The notes beneath the pieces are model-generated. The model was not told the DNA's origin and did no database searches. It saw only the letters and a list, made by a program, of their open reading frames with translations. The translations under genes were made by a program, and so were the position numbers. From positions 23,129-87,128 of the forward strand of contig NZ_AUEE01000011.1 in NCBI RefSeq assembly GCF_000425825.1: DNA of 64,000 nt, read 5' to 3'. Positions 43,561 through 52,576 of this stretch are shown piece by piece. Each line of letters starts with the position of its first letter. Position 1 is the stretch's first letter. Source of the DNA: Jeotgalicoccus marinus DSM 19772 (GTDB lineage Bacteria; Bacillota; Bacilli; Staphylococcales; Salinicoccaceae).

Positions 43561-44756
43561 TAAGACTCGGTAACATTTCTATTTTTACCAGAAGCGATAC
43601 CGGTAAGTACCATAACGAGTGAGACAATGAGCATTAAACTTAGTGGTAGGAACCAAGATCCTGAAATATCTTGTAAGCCACCAACTAAAACGGGTCCAAG
43701 GGCTGCTAATAAATAGCCCAAGGATTGTGCCATACCTGATAGTTCAGCCGCTTGATAGCCATCTCTTGTTCTTAGTGTGTAGAACATCATAGATAATGAA
43801 AATGCGCTACCGTTACCGACACCGAGTAAAATGACCCAAAGTAGCGATAGTTCTGAGTGACCGAGTAATAATCCTCCAATTCCGATTAGAATGATTAACC
43901 CGCTCAGAGCAGCGATGAGTACTTGATCTTTCATCTTATCGGCAACCACAGGAATAATGAATGTAAAAGGAATGCTGGCAAGTTGGAAGGCGAATACACC
44001 CCAACCGGCTAAATGTATATCATACCCATTGGCAGTAAGAATCGTTGGCAACCAAGTAATTAATGTATAGAAAATTAAGGACTGGGCACCCATGAATATG
44101 GTGATTTTCCAAGCGAGTGGAGACTTAAATAGTCCCCCTAACTGCTGGTTTTTAATATTGCCCCTTGGTTTGCTTCGATTTTTTAATTGTACGAGCCAAA
44201 CTAACAGTGCCAAGATTGATAAAGACACCCAGATTAAGAGTGCACTACGCCAGTTGAAATTTCCTGAGGTCGCAATCGGTATACTCAAACCAGATCCAAG
44301 GGCGCCAAAGACATTCATTACAATTGCATATAGGCCTGTCATCAGGCCAATTTTATGCGGAAAATTCATCTTAACGATACCTGGCATTAAAACATTACCA
44401 ACCGCAATGGCTAAGCCAATCATTAATGTACCAGTAAACAGAAGTCCAATACCACTTGCTGAACGAATAAACATTCCTAAAATCAGGAGGACCAAAGATA
44501 GTGCAATCGTTGTTTCCATGCCAATTCGTCTCGCAATTTTTGGTGCGAATGGAGATAGTAAAGCGAAGGCAATAAGCGGTAAGGTTGTAATGCTTCCTGC
44601 TAAAGCATTACTGATGCCAAAGTCATCCCTAATGAATGATACTAAGGCACCTGCAGATGTCAGTGGTGCACGCAAGTTTGCTGCGACCAAGATCACCCCA
44701 ATTATTAGGAAAATATATAAATTTTTGTTATTATTTTGGTCCAATTCATTGTTCAA
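43560..44756 (-). CDS. CynX/NimT-type MFS transporter
   Basis: A 398-residue MFS protein with twelve spans. VAANLRAPLTSAGALVSFIRDDF near the N-terminus and GNVLMPGIVKMNFP in the first half are typical of the CynX/NimT (cyanate / 2-nitroimidazole) branch. Substrate is uncertain. TTG start is supported by GAGGTGG seven bases upstream. The upstream GNAT gene, also on the - strand, ends 21 bases before. Confidence 0.88.
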   Translation of the reverse strand: MNNELDQNNNKNLYIFLIIGVILVAANLRAPLTSAGALVSFIRDDFGISNALAGSITTLPLIAFALLSPFAPKIARRIGMETTIALSLVLLILGMFIRSASGIGLLFTGTLMIGLAIAVGNVLMPGIVKMNFPHKIGLMTGLYAIVMNVFGALGSGLSIPIATSGNFNWRSALLIWVSLSILALLVWLVQLKNRSKPRGNIKNQQLGGLFKSPLAWKITIFMGAQSLIFYTLITWLPTILTANGYDIHLAGWGVFAFQLASIPFTFIIPVVADKMKDQVLIAALSGLIILIGIGGLLLGHSELSLLWVILLGVGNGSAFSLSMMFYTLRTRDGYQAAELSGMAQSLGYLLAALGPVLVGGLQDISGSWFLPLSLMLIVSLVMVLTGIASGKNRNVTES

Positions 44757-44777
44757 AGATTATCCACCTCATTACAA

Positions 44778-45293
44778 TCATAATTCTTTTCGGAATATAT
44801 AATCCGTCTGTTCATCATCACCCATAAAAAATGAATGTGAACCCACTTTTTTAAAACCTTTCTTTTTATAAAAGGAAATTGCCTTATTGTTAAATTCCCA
44901 AACACCTAACCAAATCGACTTCTTATCTAGTCGTTTAGCTTCTTCATGCGCTAAATTTAACAATGCTTTACCCAGCCCAAGTCCCTGATATTTATTCAGT
45001 ATATATATTCTTTCGACTTCGAGTGCATCATCACCCATCGGTTCAGACTGAGCTGTTAAAATATTTAATTTCAAGAAACCAGCGCATTCATCATCATAGA
45101 ATATATAGAAAAATTGAGAATGTGGATTTTTTAATTCAGCTGCAAAGTTTTCCTTTGTATATGCCTCATCAGAATAAGCCTTCATGTTTTCTGCAGAATT
45201 TTGTGCCATGAATGTCTCATGGAATGTTTGATAACTAATCGCGAGAAGATGATCTAAATCATTTAAATTGCATTTTCTAATATGTATTGTCAT
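44778..45293 (-). CDS. GNAT-family N-acetyltransferase
   Basis: The 171-residue GNAT fold is shown by the acetyl-CoA loop NKYQGLGLGKALLNLAHEEA (Q-x-x-G-x-G) at about residues 99-117, followed by WLGVWEFNNKAISFYKKKGF. Such enzymes acetylate small molecules or protein N-termini; the substrate is unknown. AGGAG precedes the ATG. It lies ten bases after the PNPOx-family gene and may share its transcript. Confidence 0.88.
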   Translation of the reverse strand: MTIHIRKCNLNDLDHLLAISYQTFHETFMAQNSAENMKAYSDEAYTKENFAAELKNPHSQFFYIFYDDECAGFLKLNILTAQSEPMGDDALEVERIYILNKYQGLGLGKALLNLAHEEAKRLDKKSIWLGVWEFNNKAISFYKKKGFKKVGSHSFFMGDDEQTDYIFRKEL

Positions 45294-45303
45294 ATAAATA
45301 CTC

Positions 45304-45831
45304 CTATAGCCAGCTTGTTAGCCACTTATTATTCTCTTTAGTATACAGCATTCTCTCATAACCGCCCTGTTCGAGAGCTTGGTAGAATTCCATTCTATCA
45401 GGTATGACTTTATAAACTGCCAAGTCTCGTGTCTTAGCATCGAGATAGTCTCTGACATGTTTAAAATCTTCTGATCTTACTTCTACAGCTTTACCTTGCA
45501 AGCGAATTTGTCTACCTTGTTCTCGCCAGTAAAAATTCATTGCTACATGATTATTTTCTTCAAGTTGTTTGACCTTTGTTCTTCCCTTACCACTTTCAAT
45601 AAAGAATCCTTCATCATCCATTGCTTTTATAACCAGGACTCTAGAATCTACAAGGTGAGTTTGATCGTAAGTAGCCAGCACCATACTTCTTGGCTCCAGC
45701 ACTTCTTTTGCAACAGCGCATTTAAACCATTCTTGAAAATGAGATAAAGGTGAACTAAAAGTACGATCATCGAAACTAGGGAAAGGTCCAGACATCACTG
45801 GTGATTGGCTAAGCACTTCATTAATATTCAT
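45304..45831 (-). CDS. Pyridoxamine 5'-phosphate oxidase family protein
   Basis: The 175-residue protein has the FMN split-barrel motifs of the PdxH family: EPRSMVLATYD, DSRVLVIKAMDDEGFFI, and MNFYWREQGRQIRLQGKAVEV. It is shorter than classic PdxH (about 210 residues) and lacks the usual C-terminal RLAP ending, closing instead KWLTSWL. It could oxidise PNP/PMP or be a related flavoprotein. ATG 45831 is preferred because AGGAGTG lies just upstream. Confidence 0.85.
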   Translation of the reverse strand: MNINEVLSQSPVMSGPFPSFDDRTFSSPLSHFQEWFKCAVAKEVLEPRSMVLATYDQTHLVDSRVLVIKAMDDEGFFIESGKGRTKVKQLEENNHVAMNFYWREQGRQIRLQGKAVEVRSEDFKHVRDYLDAKTRDLAVYKVIPDRMEFYQALEQGGYERMLYTKENNKWLTSWL

Positions 45832-45923
45832 GGTGACACTCCTATTTATATTATGGTTGGATTTTATCATATATAGGTATATTTTAGATAAAGAGAATCA
45901 TTTCTTAAGAAGGTAGTGATGAT

Positions 45924-47336
45924 GTGGCTAAGAAAAGAATAGCTATTATTGGAACAGGCGTTGCTGGGACGTCTCTAGTAAAATTTTTTGTAAGTGATGA
46001 ACGTTTTAACGAGAATTATGAAATTGATTTATATGATGGTAAAAAGACAATGGGACGTGGTTATGCTTATCAGCATGATGATGAAAACTTAATTGTGAAT
46101 CTCCCAGCGGAGCTGATGTCACTCACTTCAGATCAAGGAGACTATATTAAGTGGTTGGAAAGTAATAAATATGAAGCTGAAAGTTACACAAGTAGAAGCT
46201 TATATGGAGAATACATACATTCTACTCTGATGAATTTTGTACATCGTCATCAAAATATAAATACAGTCGAAAGCTTTGTTGAAGATATATCATTTGAGAA
46301 TGACGAAAATATTTATACTGTTTATACAGATGGTGCTGTCTCGAAATATGATGCAATTTTCTTAACAAATGGTGAGATGTCATATAGTGATCCTTATGAG
46401 CTAAAAGGTGAAAAGAACTTCATATATAATCCGTATCCAATTGAAGATGTTTTGAAAAATGTTAAAGGGCGAATTGGAATTATAGGAAGCGGTTTGTCTG
46501 CGATAGATTGTTTTAGATATTTATTAAAAAATGGACATTCTAAGGTGACTGTTTTGTCGAGAAGTGGAGAATTACCTTCTGTTAGAGGCACTTATTATGA
46601 TCTCAGTGGGGAATACTTCTCTATTGAGCATGCGATGTCCGACAAAAATCAAGGTCTAATCCCATTAGATCGTATTGTAGATTTATTTAGAAAAGAACTT
46701 AGGGCGCACGGTATACAAGAAGAATTATTAACTAGAAAAACTGACCGGCCAGAGATTGATTTAAAGTTTGATTTAGAACATCCAGATGAAGTCGGAAAGA
46801 TACAATATCTTATTTCTAGTCTAGAAGATACATTTAAAGTACTGTATAAATATTTATCAAGAAAAGACAAAACTCGGTTTATGGAAGAATATCACGAACT
46901 TATTCAAAGCAATCATTCGCCAATGCCACCGCAGGGTGCCAAACAAATACTTGAATGGATTGATAAAGGACGTCTCGAATTTTTAGATGATATGGAATCG
47001 GTAGAAGTTAATGATGAGTTTTTAGTTGGATTTGAAGATAAAAACCAAGAACCATTCGATGTACTCATCAATGCAACAGGACCGGTGTCTGATATTAGAA
47101 AAGATAACACCTTACTGATTAAAAATCTCTACAATAGGATGCTTGTTGAACCGGATGAATTTGGAGGACTATTGATCGATAAATACCATAGGGTCATCAG
47201 TCCGAGGTATGGAACGATGCACAATTTTTATACAATTGGTGCCTTAACTGTCGGTTCAGATTATTTAAATAAAGGGGTGACGATGTTAGCAACTGAGACC
47301 TACCATCTAGTAAATCATTTTCTCACACGTAATTAA
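45924..47336 (+). CDS. FAD/NAD(P)-binding protein (FAD-dependent oxidoreductase-like)
   Basis: The 470-residue protein opens with the dinucleotide fold KRIAIIGTGVAGTSLVKFF and has a second GIIGSGLSAIDCFRYL fold at about residue 190, plus LINATGPVSD near the C-terminus. The layout matches the NAD_binding_9 FAD/NAD(P) proteins of uncertain function. GTG start (45924) after AAGGTAGTGAT. It is followed by a MFS gene with a gap of 90 bases. Confidence 0.82.
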   Translation: MAKKRIAIIGTGVAGTSLVKFFVSDERFNENYEIDLYDGKKTMGRGYAYQHDDENLIVNLPAELMSLTSDQGDYIKWLESNKYEAESYTSRSLYGEYIHSTLMNFVHRHQNINTVESFVEDISFENDENIYTVYTDGAVSKYDAIFLTNGEMSYSDPYELKGEKNFIYNPYPIEDVLKNVKGRIGIIGSGLSAIDCFRYLLKNGHSKVTVLSRSGELPSVRGTYYDLSGEYFSIEHAMSDKNQGLIPLDRIVDLFRKELRAHGIQEELLTRKTDRPEIDLKFDLEHPDEVGKIQYLISSLEDTFKVLYKYLSRKDKTRFMEEYHELIQSNHSPMPPQGAKQILEWIDKGRLEFLDDMESVEVNDEFLVGFEDKNQEPFDVLINATGPVSDIRKDNTLLIKNLYNRMLVEPDEFGGLLIDKYHRVISPRYGTMHNFYTIGALTVGSDYLNKGVTMLATETYHLVNHFLTRN

Positions 47337-47425
47337 TAAGGAAGTTTTGGTCAAAGTGGTAGACAAGTAGATTAATTAGGCGGAGAATAGTAGAGTCAAT
47401 TAAATTTTAAGGAAGTGCAATTGTT

Positions 47426-48607
47426 TTGTCAGAAGTATTTAAAGAAAAATTATGGACCAAAGATTTCATCAATACCTCGATCGTTAACTTTGCATTGATG
47501 ATGTCTCAATATCTATTGTTGGTAACTATGACAATGTATGCAATTGATGAATACGGTGCTTCGATAGGATTAGCAGGACTTGTGTCCAGTTCGTTTATTA
47601 TTGGATCTCTGATCGGTCGATTATTTGGTGGGCGTTCAATTGCTGGCGTTGGTAGTAAGCGAATGCTTGTCATTTCATCTATATTTGTCTTAGTAGCGGC
47701 GTTAACTTACTTTATACCGATGGGTATTTACCCATTGATTGGTGTACGTATTTTCCATGGTATTGCTATGGGCTTTGCGATGACAGCTACAGGTACAATT
47801 ATTGCCCAAGTCATTCCACCTAGTCGAAATGGTGAAGGTATCGGCTACTTTAGTATGTCGGTCGTTCTCGCAACAGCAGTGGGTCCATTAATCGGTGTGT
47901 CACTTATCAATGTTTACGGCTTTACTAGTATTTTTGTATTTTCTTCAATTATGGCAGTCGTTGCACTCGGACTTGGTTTAACAGTTCGTGCACCGCAAAT
48001 GAAGTTGTCGAAACCTGTGAGTAAAGGCATAAGTCTAGGTGATTTCTTTGAGAAGCGAGCGGCACCAATATCTATAGTGATGTTCTTCTTAGCTTTCGCT
48101 TGTTCTGGGATTTTATCCTATGTGACAGCCTATGCAGATAGCATCAATTTAGTTCAAGCTGGTAGCTTATACTTTACGGTATATGGTATTACGGTCCTCT
48201 TATCTAGACCGATTACTGGACCTCTACTTGACCGTAAAGGTGCCAACATCATTATGTACCCAGCACTAATCTCATTCGCCATCGGTTTATTCATTATTGG
48301 AACAGCATCAAACACATTAATATTCCTACTGGCAGCAATATTTATTGGTTTTGGATATGGGAATGCTCAGTCCATCACACAAGCACTCGCCATCAAGGTG
48401 ACCCCACCAGAACGTGTGGGTCTAGCCAATACAACTTACTTTATTGCCTTAGACTTCGGTCTCGGTTTTGGACCATTTATTTTAGGTAGTATTGTAGCAG
48501 CCTTTGGGTACAGTGGCTTGTACTTTATTCTATCGATATTTGTTTTAGCTATTATTCCGATATACTTATTCTTACATGGGCGTAAGGACAAATATATTTC
48601 TCAGTAA
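47426..48607 (+). CDS. MFS transporter
   Basis: A 393-residue MFS protein with twelve spans and the loop 2-3 motif GRLFGGRSIAGVGSKRML in the first half. The second half contains RPITGPLLDRKGAN. It belongs to the drug/sugar efflux-like MFS group, substrate unknown. TTG start (47426) with AAGGAAG about ten bases upstream. Confidence 0.88.
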   Translation: MSEVFKEKLWTKDFINTSIVNFALMMSQYLLLVTMTMYAIDEYGASIGLAGLVSSSFIIGSLIGRLFGGRSIAGVGSKRMLVISSIFVLVAALTYFIPMGIYPLIGVRIFHGIAMGFAMTATGTIIAQVIPPSRNGEGIGYFSMSVVLATAVGPLIGVSLINVYGFTSIFVFSSIMAVVALGLGLTVRAPQMKLSKPVSKGISLGDFFEKRAAPISIVMFFLAFACSGILSYVTAYADSINLVQAGSLYFTVYGITVLLSRPITGPLLDRKGANIIMYPALISFAIGLFIIGTASNTLIFLLAAIFIGFGYGNAQSITQALAIKVTPPERVGLANTTYFIALDFGLGFGPFILGSIVAAFGYSGLYFILSIFVLAIIPIYLFLHGRKDKYISQ

Positions 48608-48629
48608 AATTAAAAAAGATAAAAAATGC

Positions 48630-48660
48630 TACCCTGGTTTATTTTTACGTGACCAGGGTA
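48630..48660 (+). terminator. Probable terminator after MFS gene
   Basis: TACCCTGGT (48630-48638) pairs with ACCAGGGTA (48652-48660). No strong T-run follows, so it may also be a leader hairpin of the next gene. Confidence 0.55.
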
Positions 48661-48703
48661 CTGTATTGGAATTATCTGTTTTAATATGAGGAGGAATACA
48701 TCT

Positions 48704-49495
48704 ATGTCATTAGCCAAAATCATTGAAGAAATCAGAGAAAAACGCGACGAGACAGGAATACTTACGATTCATTTGAATACAGACTCAAGCGCAGGTAACG
48801 GTAATAATGGTGAGTGGAAAATTCATTTAAAAAATGGCTTTAAGACCCTAAAAGAAGAAGTGAAGGACAGAAACGCTGATGATGAGTTAAAAGCTTTGAA
48901 GAAGTTACAAGAAAAGGTAGAAAAGGAAGTGACCATGCATCAAAGAGAGATGCGTAAAGGGTTTATTCTCGTTGCTTCGTCAGATGGTGAACTCTACCGT
49001 GCAAGAGTTTTACAAGTTCCAGTAACAACATCTTTCCATTGGGGTAAGACTGCAGAAACTCAGCAGATTGAAGAATTAGAACAACGCTTCCCAGAAACGG
49101 CAATAGTGTCTGTCCAACAGGCTGATGTGACCTTTATCGAAACATCACTAGGTATTATTAGAGATACCAAAAAGTTCTCATGGGACGTTGAAAGTGAAAG
49201 TTGGTTGGATTATGATGAAGTCGTCCATCAACAGACACGCGGCGGTGGAAGAGACGAGTTCCAACGACGGTTTGAAGAAAACCAACATCGCTGGTATAAG
49301 AGTCTCGCAGCAGAAATTGATAGGGATGTCAAAAAGCGTAAGCTTGAAGGTGTCTACTTAGTGGGTAGTCAAGAGAGTGTACAAGAAGTAGAAACGCATT
49401 TAAATGGCACAAAAGTCCTTGGTGTAATTACAAAAAATCTGGGATCTAAGCAAGATCATGAGATTGTTGCAGAAGTATTTGATACCTTAGTCTAA
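48704..49495 (+). CDS. VLRF1-family aeRF1-type release factor
   Basis: The 263-residue protein resembles the archaeal/eukaryotic RF1-like VLRF1 group found in bacteria. GILTIHLNTD opens the N-terminal domain, the middle has KGFILVASSDGELYRARVLQ, and RGGGRDEFQRRFEENQHRWYKSLAAEID is a conserved linker with the Gly-rich loop where eRF1 has GGQ. ...VYLVGSQESVQEVETHL closes. These are thought to act on stalled ribosomes. ATG 48704 has GAGGAGG upstream. Monocistronic with a strong terminator. Confidence 0.82.
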   Translation: MSLAKIIEEIREKRDETGILTIHLNTDSSAGNGNNGEWKIHLKNGFKTLKEEVKDRNADDELKALKKLQEKVEKEVTMHQREMRKGFILVASSDGELYRARVLQVPVTTSFHWGKTAETQQIEELEQRFPETAIVSVQQADVTFIETSLGIIRDTKKFSWDVESESWLDYDEVVHQQTRGGGRDEFQRRFEENQHRWYKSLAAEIDRDVKKRKLEGVYLVGSQESVQEVETHLNGTKVLGVITKNLGSKQDHEIVAEVFDTLV

Positions 49496-49501
49496 AATTT
49501 A

Positions 49502-49543
49502 AAAGCACTTAACTATGTGAGCCTAGTTAAGTGCTTTTTTTTA
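49502..49543 (+). terminator. Terminator after VLRF1 gene
   Basis: AAAGCACTTAACTA pairs with TAGTTAAGTGCTTT, followed by TTTTTT. Confidence 0.93.
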
Positions 49544-49648
49544 TGAATTTTTACAAATTTTTAACACAAAGTGTGGGGTTCAAGGTTGTTTATCGTAAAT
49601 CTTTATTCAGAGAAAGCTAATGTTTGAGGCATTCTGTTCACTACTTAT

Positions 49649-49685
49649 AGCTAAATCTATATTAGTGTAGCACTTTAGATTAGCT
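49649..49685 (+). promoter_or_regulatory. Imperfect inverted repeat upstream of the Ugp-type operon
   Basis: AGCTAAATCTA (49649-49659) and TAGATTAGCT (49676-49685) pair with a single bulged A. The repeat lies about 110 bases before the ABC ATPase gene and could be an operator or leader hairpin. Nothing else was recognised in this 300-base gap. Confidence 0.35.
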
Positions 49686-49797
49686 CAAAATGATAAAAGA
49701 AACAATAACTTTTCTATAAATTAACAAGGATTTAAAGGTGAATTGCTAAACTTGAAGACGCCTGGTAAGAGAGACAGACGGATCAAGGAGGATTTAC

Positions 49798-50853
49798 ATG
49801 AAAGTAAGATTTGAAAATGTATCAATGAAATATGATGGCAATGATAGGACGATATTAGACGACATGAGTTTTGACATTCAAGATCATTCCTTGGTTTCAA
49901 TTCTAGGTCCGTCTGGGTGTGGTAAGTCCACAACTCTCATGCTTATATCAGGGTTACTCATGCCAACGGACGGAAAAATATTCTTCGGTGATACAGATGT
50001 TACGAAAAAAGATGCGAATGCACGAAAAGTGGGTATGGTCTTTCAAAATTATGCCTTATACCCCCATCTATCCGTTATCGATAATATTATGTTTCCTTTA
50101 AAAATGGCTGGAGTAAACAAAAAGAAACGTAAGGAAAGAGCCTTAGAACTAGCAGAACTTGTACAAATTTCAGAGCACTTGAACAAGAAGCCTGGACAAT
50201 TGTCAGGCGGACAGCAACAGCGCGTCGCCATTGCGAGAGCCCTCAGTAAGGAACCGTCAATTTTGTTGATGGATGAACCATTATCTAATCTCGATGCAAA
50301 ATTGAGGAAGGGTATGCGTGAAGAAATACGAAGAATTCAAAAGGAGACGGGTGTGACAACGGTTTTTGTTACTCACGATCAAGAAGAAGCCTTAAGTATT
50401 TCAGACAAAGTGATGGTGTTGAATGAAGGGTTAATACAACAACATAGTGGACCGCAAGCGCTCTATGACCGACCGGATAATATTTTTGTCGCTCAGTTTC
50501 TTGGAAGTCCGGAGATTAGTACCTTTGACTTTGATGATTTAAAAGCAGGTTTTGACTCAAGTCTTCGAGACAGATTACAGAGTAAAGACGTTAAGCTCAT
50601 CGGTATACGACCAGAATCATTTACCCAAGTTGATGGTGAGTCAGGTCTTATAACGGGTGTGGTAGACCGCATAGAAATCGTAGGTAAGGAACGTACAGTT
50701 CGATTGAAGCTAGATAATGAACAAATTGTCGACATTACAGATGTTGATATCAACTTCACTGAAGGTGATAAAGTTTCTTTCACAACGAACTTTGATGCTA
50801 TGCATTTCTTTGATGGATATGGAAATCGAGTGGTGATTAAAGATGCAGAATAG
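49798..50853 (+). CDS. ABC importer ATPase (UgpC/MsmX type)
   Basis: A 351-residue ATPase: Walker A GPSGCGKSTT, Q-loop GMVFQNYALYPHLSV, signature LSGGQQQR, Walker B ILLMDEPLSNLD, and the H-loop THDQEEA. A C-terminal OB/TOBE regulatory domain (VKLIGIRPESF onward) marks the CUT1/UgpC sugar-phosphate type. It energises the two permeases encoded next. AAGGAGG precedes the ATG, and its end overlaps the next gene by 11 bases. Confidence 0.92.
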   Translation: MKVRFENVSMKYDGNDRTILDDMSFDIQDHSLVSILGPSGCGKSTTLMLISGLLMPTDGKIFFGDTDVTKKDANARKVGMVFQNYALYPHLSVIDNIMFPLKMAGVNKKKRKERALELAELVQISEHLNKKPGQLSGGQQQRVAIARALSKEPSILLMDEPLSNLDAKLRKGMREEIRRIQKETGVTTVFVTHDQEEALSISDKVMVLNEGLIQQHSGPQALYDRPDNIFVAQFLGSPEISTFDFDDLKAGFDSSLRDRLQSKDVKLIGIRPESFTQVDGESGLITGVVDRIEIVGKERTVRLKLDNEQIVDITDVDINFTEGDKVSFTTNFDAMHFFDGYGNRVVIKDAE

Positions 50854-51736
50854 AAAAACTTGGAAAACGACTTTTCAAGCATTCTGGTACATATTACCTT
50901 TGTTTATCATCATTGGTGTCTTTAACATTTACCCGATAATAAAATCTTTTGCGATGGCATTTTACAACGACTACAACATCTTTACAGGTGAGACAAGCGG
51001 TTATGGTTTAACGAGTTTTGAAACATTGTTTAGTGATCAAGAATTTGCTGAATCCTTGATGAACACTTTTGTTTATGTACTCTTTGTCACACCACTTTCT
51101 ATTGTGATTTCCTTAGCGATATCAATATTGTTAAATAATGTCAATTTCTTAAAACCATTATTTCAATCTATTTACTTTCTCCCATTTGTCACGAGCACAG
51201 TAGCTATTTCCATCGTTTGGCGATGGCTCTACCATTCAAATTACGGATTAATTAACTACTTGTTGGGCATATTTGGAATTGACAGTATCAACTGGTTAAC
51301 AAACCCGGATTGGGCTATGCCTGCGGCAATTATTATGGCGATATGGAAGAGTTTAGGATTTAATATTTTGTTGTTCTTAGTTGGCTTAAACAACATCAGT
51401 AAAACCTATTATGATGCTGCGAGAATTGACGGAGCGAATGCATGGCAAAGATTTACCAATGTGACTGTGCCGTTACTTGGACCAACAATATTTTTAGTTT
51501 CAATTCTTTCAATAATTAATAATTTTAAGGTGTTCGATGAAATATATGCCTTATTTAATGGTCAACCTGGACCGTCGAACTCAACAATTACCGTTGTGTA
51601 TTACTTATACAAAAAATTCTATACAGAATTTGACTACGGTGTTGCATCAGCATCAGGAATTGTATTGTTTCTAATTATTTTCGTTATTACACTCATCCAA
51701 CTTTGGATGAACAAGCGATTTGTACATTACAGATAG
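50843..51736 (+). CDS. ABC importer permease (UgpA type)
   Basis: The 297-residue membrane protein has six spans with the EAA-loop sequence YYDAARIDGANAWQRFTNVTVPLLGP, which contacts the ATPase. The length and N-terminal WYILPLFIIIGVFNIYPIIKS match UgpA/MalF-short type permeases. Overlaps the ATPase gene and is followed by the second permease after 12 bases. Confidence 0.92.
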   Translation: MQNRKTWKTTFQAFWYILPLFIIIGVFNIYPIIKSFAMAFYNDYNIFTGETSGYGLTSFETLFSDQEFAESLMNTFVYVLFVTPLSIVISLAISILLNNVNFLKPLFQSIYFLPFVTSTVAISIVWRWLYHSNYGLINYLLGIFGIDSINWLTNPDWAMPAAIIMAIWKSLGFNILLFLVGLNNISKTYYDAARIDGANAWQRFTNVTVPLLGPTIFLVSILSIINNFKVFDEIYALFNGQPGPSNSTITVVYYLYKKFYTEFDYGVASASGIVLFLIIFVITLIQLWMNKRFVHYR

Positions 51737-51748
51737 AGGAGGAATTTC

Positions 51749-52570
51749 ATGGCGAGTGTTTCAAAGAAAATAATCATCTATGTATTACTTGGCATCGGTG
51801 CATTAACAATGATAATTCCTTTTTACTGGATGATTGCAACATCGTTAAAAACAGCTGGAGAAGCAACTGCAATGCCACCCATCTGGTGGCCAGTATCGAT
51901 GGTGTTTAGTAATTACGTTGAAGCTTTTCAAGTCGCACCTTTTGTACGGTACCTCGTCAATAGTGTGATTGTTACAGCACTGAGTACTTTAGGAGAGGTC
52001 TTAACGGCAATTCTTGCAGCCTTTGCCTTTGCGCGATTAAATTTTTACGGAAAAGATGTACTATTTGCCTTACTGCTTGCGACGATGATGGTACCTGGAG
52101 AATTATTGATCATTCCGAACTTTGTAACCTTAGCCAACTTAGACTGGATAAATACATACATGGCACTGATTGTGCCGTGGTTAGCCAGTGTGCTATCAGT
52201 GTTTATCGTTAAACAGAGGTTTGAGTCGATATCAGATAACCTCTATTACGCAGCGAAGATAGATGGCTGTTCGGACTTTAGATTTCTATGGCAAGTGCTT
52301 GTGCCCTTAAGTCGTTCGTCTATTATTACGATGGTTGTTTTAAAAGTAATTGGCTCATGGAATGCTTTCTTATGGCCGTTACTTGTAACGAATGACACTG
52401 AGATGAGAACTTTACCTGTTGGACTTCAAGCCTTCACGACAGAGGCTGGTACGCGTTTTGAACTACTTATGGCAGCATCGACATTTGTGATTGTACCAAT
52501 GATAGTGTTCTACATGATTTTCCAAAAATATATTATTAAAGGTATTGCAAATACCGGAACGAAAGGATAA
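51749..52570 (+). CDS. ABC importer permease (UgpE type)
   Basis: A 273-residue permease with six spans: GALTMIIPFYWMIATSLKT, the EAA loop LYYAAKIDGCSDFRFLWQVLVPLSR, and a C-terminal FQKYIIKGIANTGTKG tail typical of UgpE/MalG. Forms the heterodimeric channel with the preceding permease. GAGGAGG lies upstream. Confidence 0.92.
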   Translation: MASVSKKIIIYVLLGIGALTMIIPFYWMIATSLKTAGEATAMPPIWWPVSMVFSNYVEAFQVAPFVRYLVNSVIVTALSTLGEVLTAILAAFAFARLNFYGKDVLFALLLATMMVPGELLIIPNFVTLANLDWINTYMALIVPWLASVLSVFIVKQRFESISDNLYYAAKIDGCSDFRFLWQVLVPLSRSSIITMVVLKVIGSWNAFLWPLLVTNDTEMRTLPVGLQAFTTEAGTRFELLMAASTFVIVPMIVFYMIFQKYIIKGIANTGTKG

Positions 52571-52576
52571 TTTACC

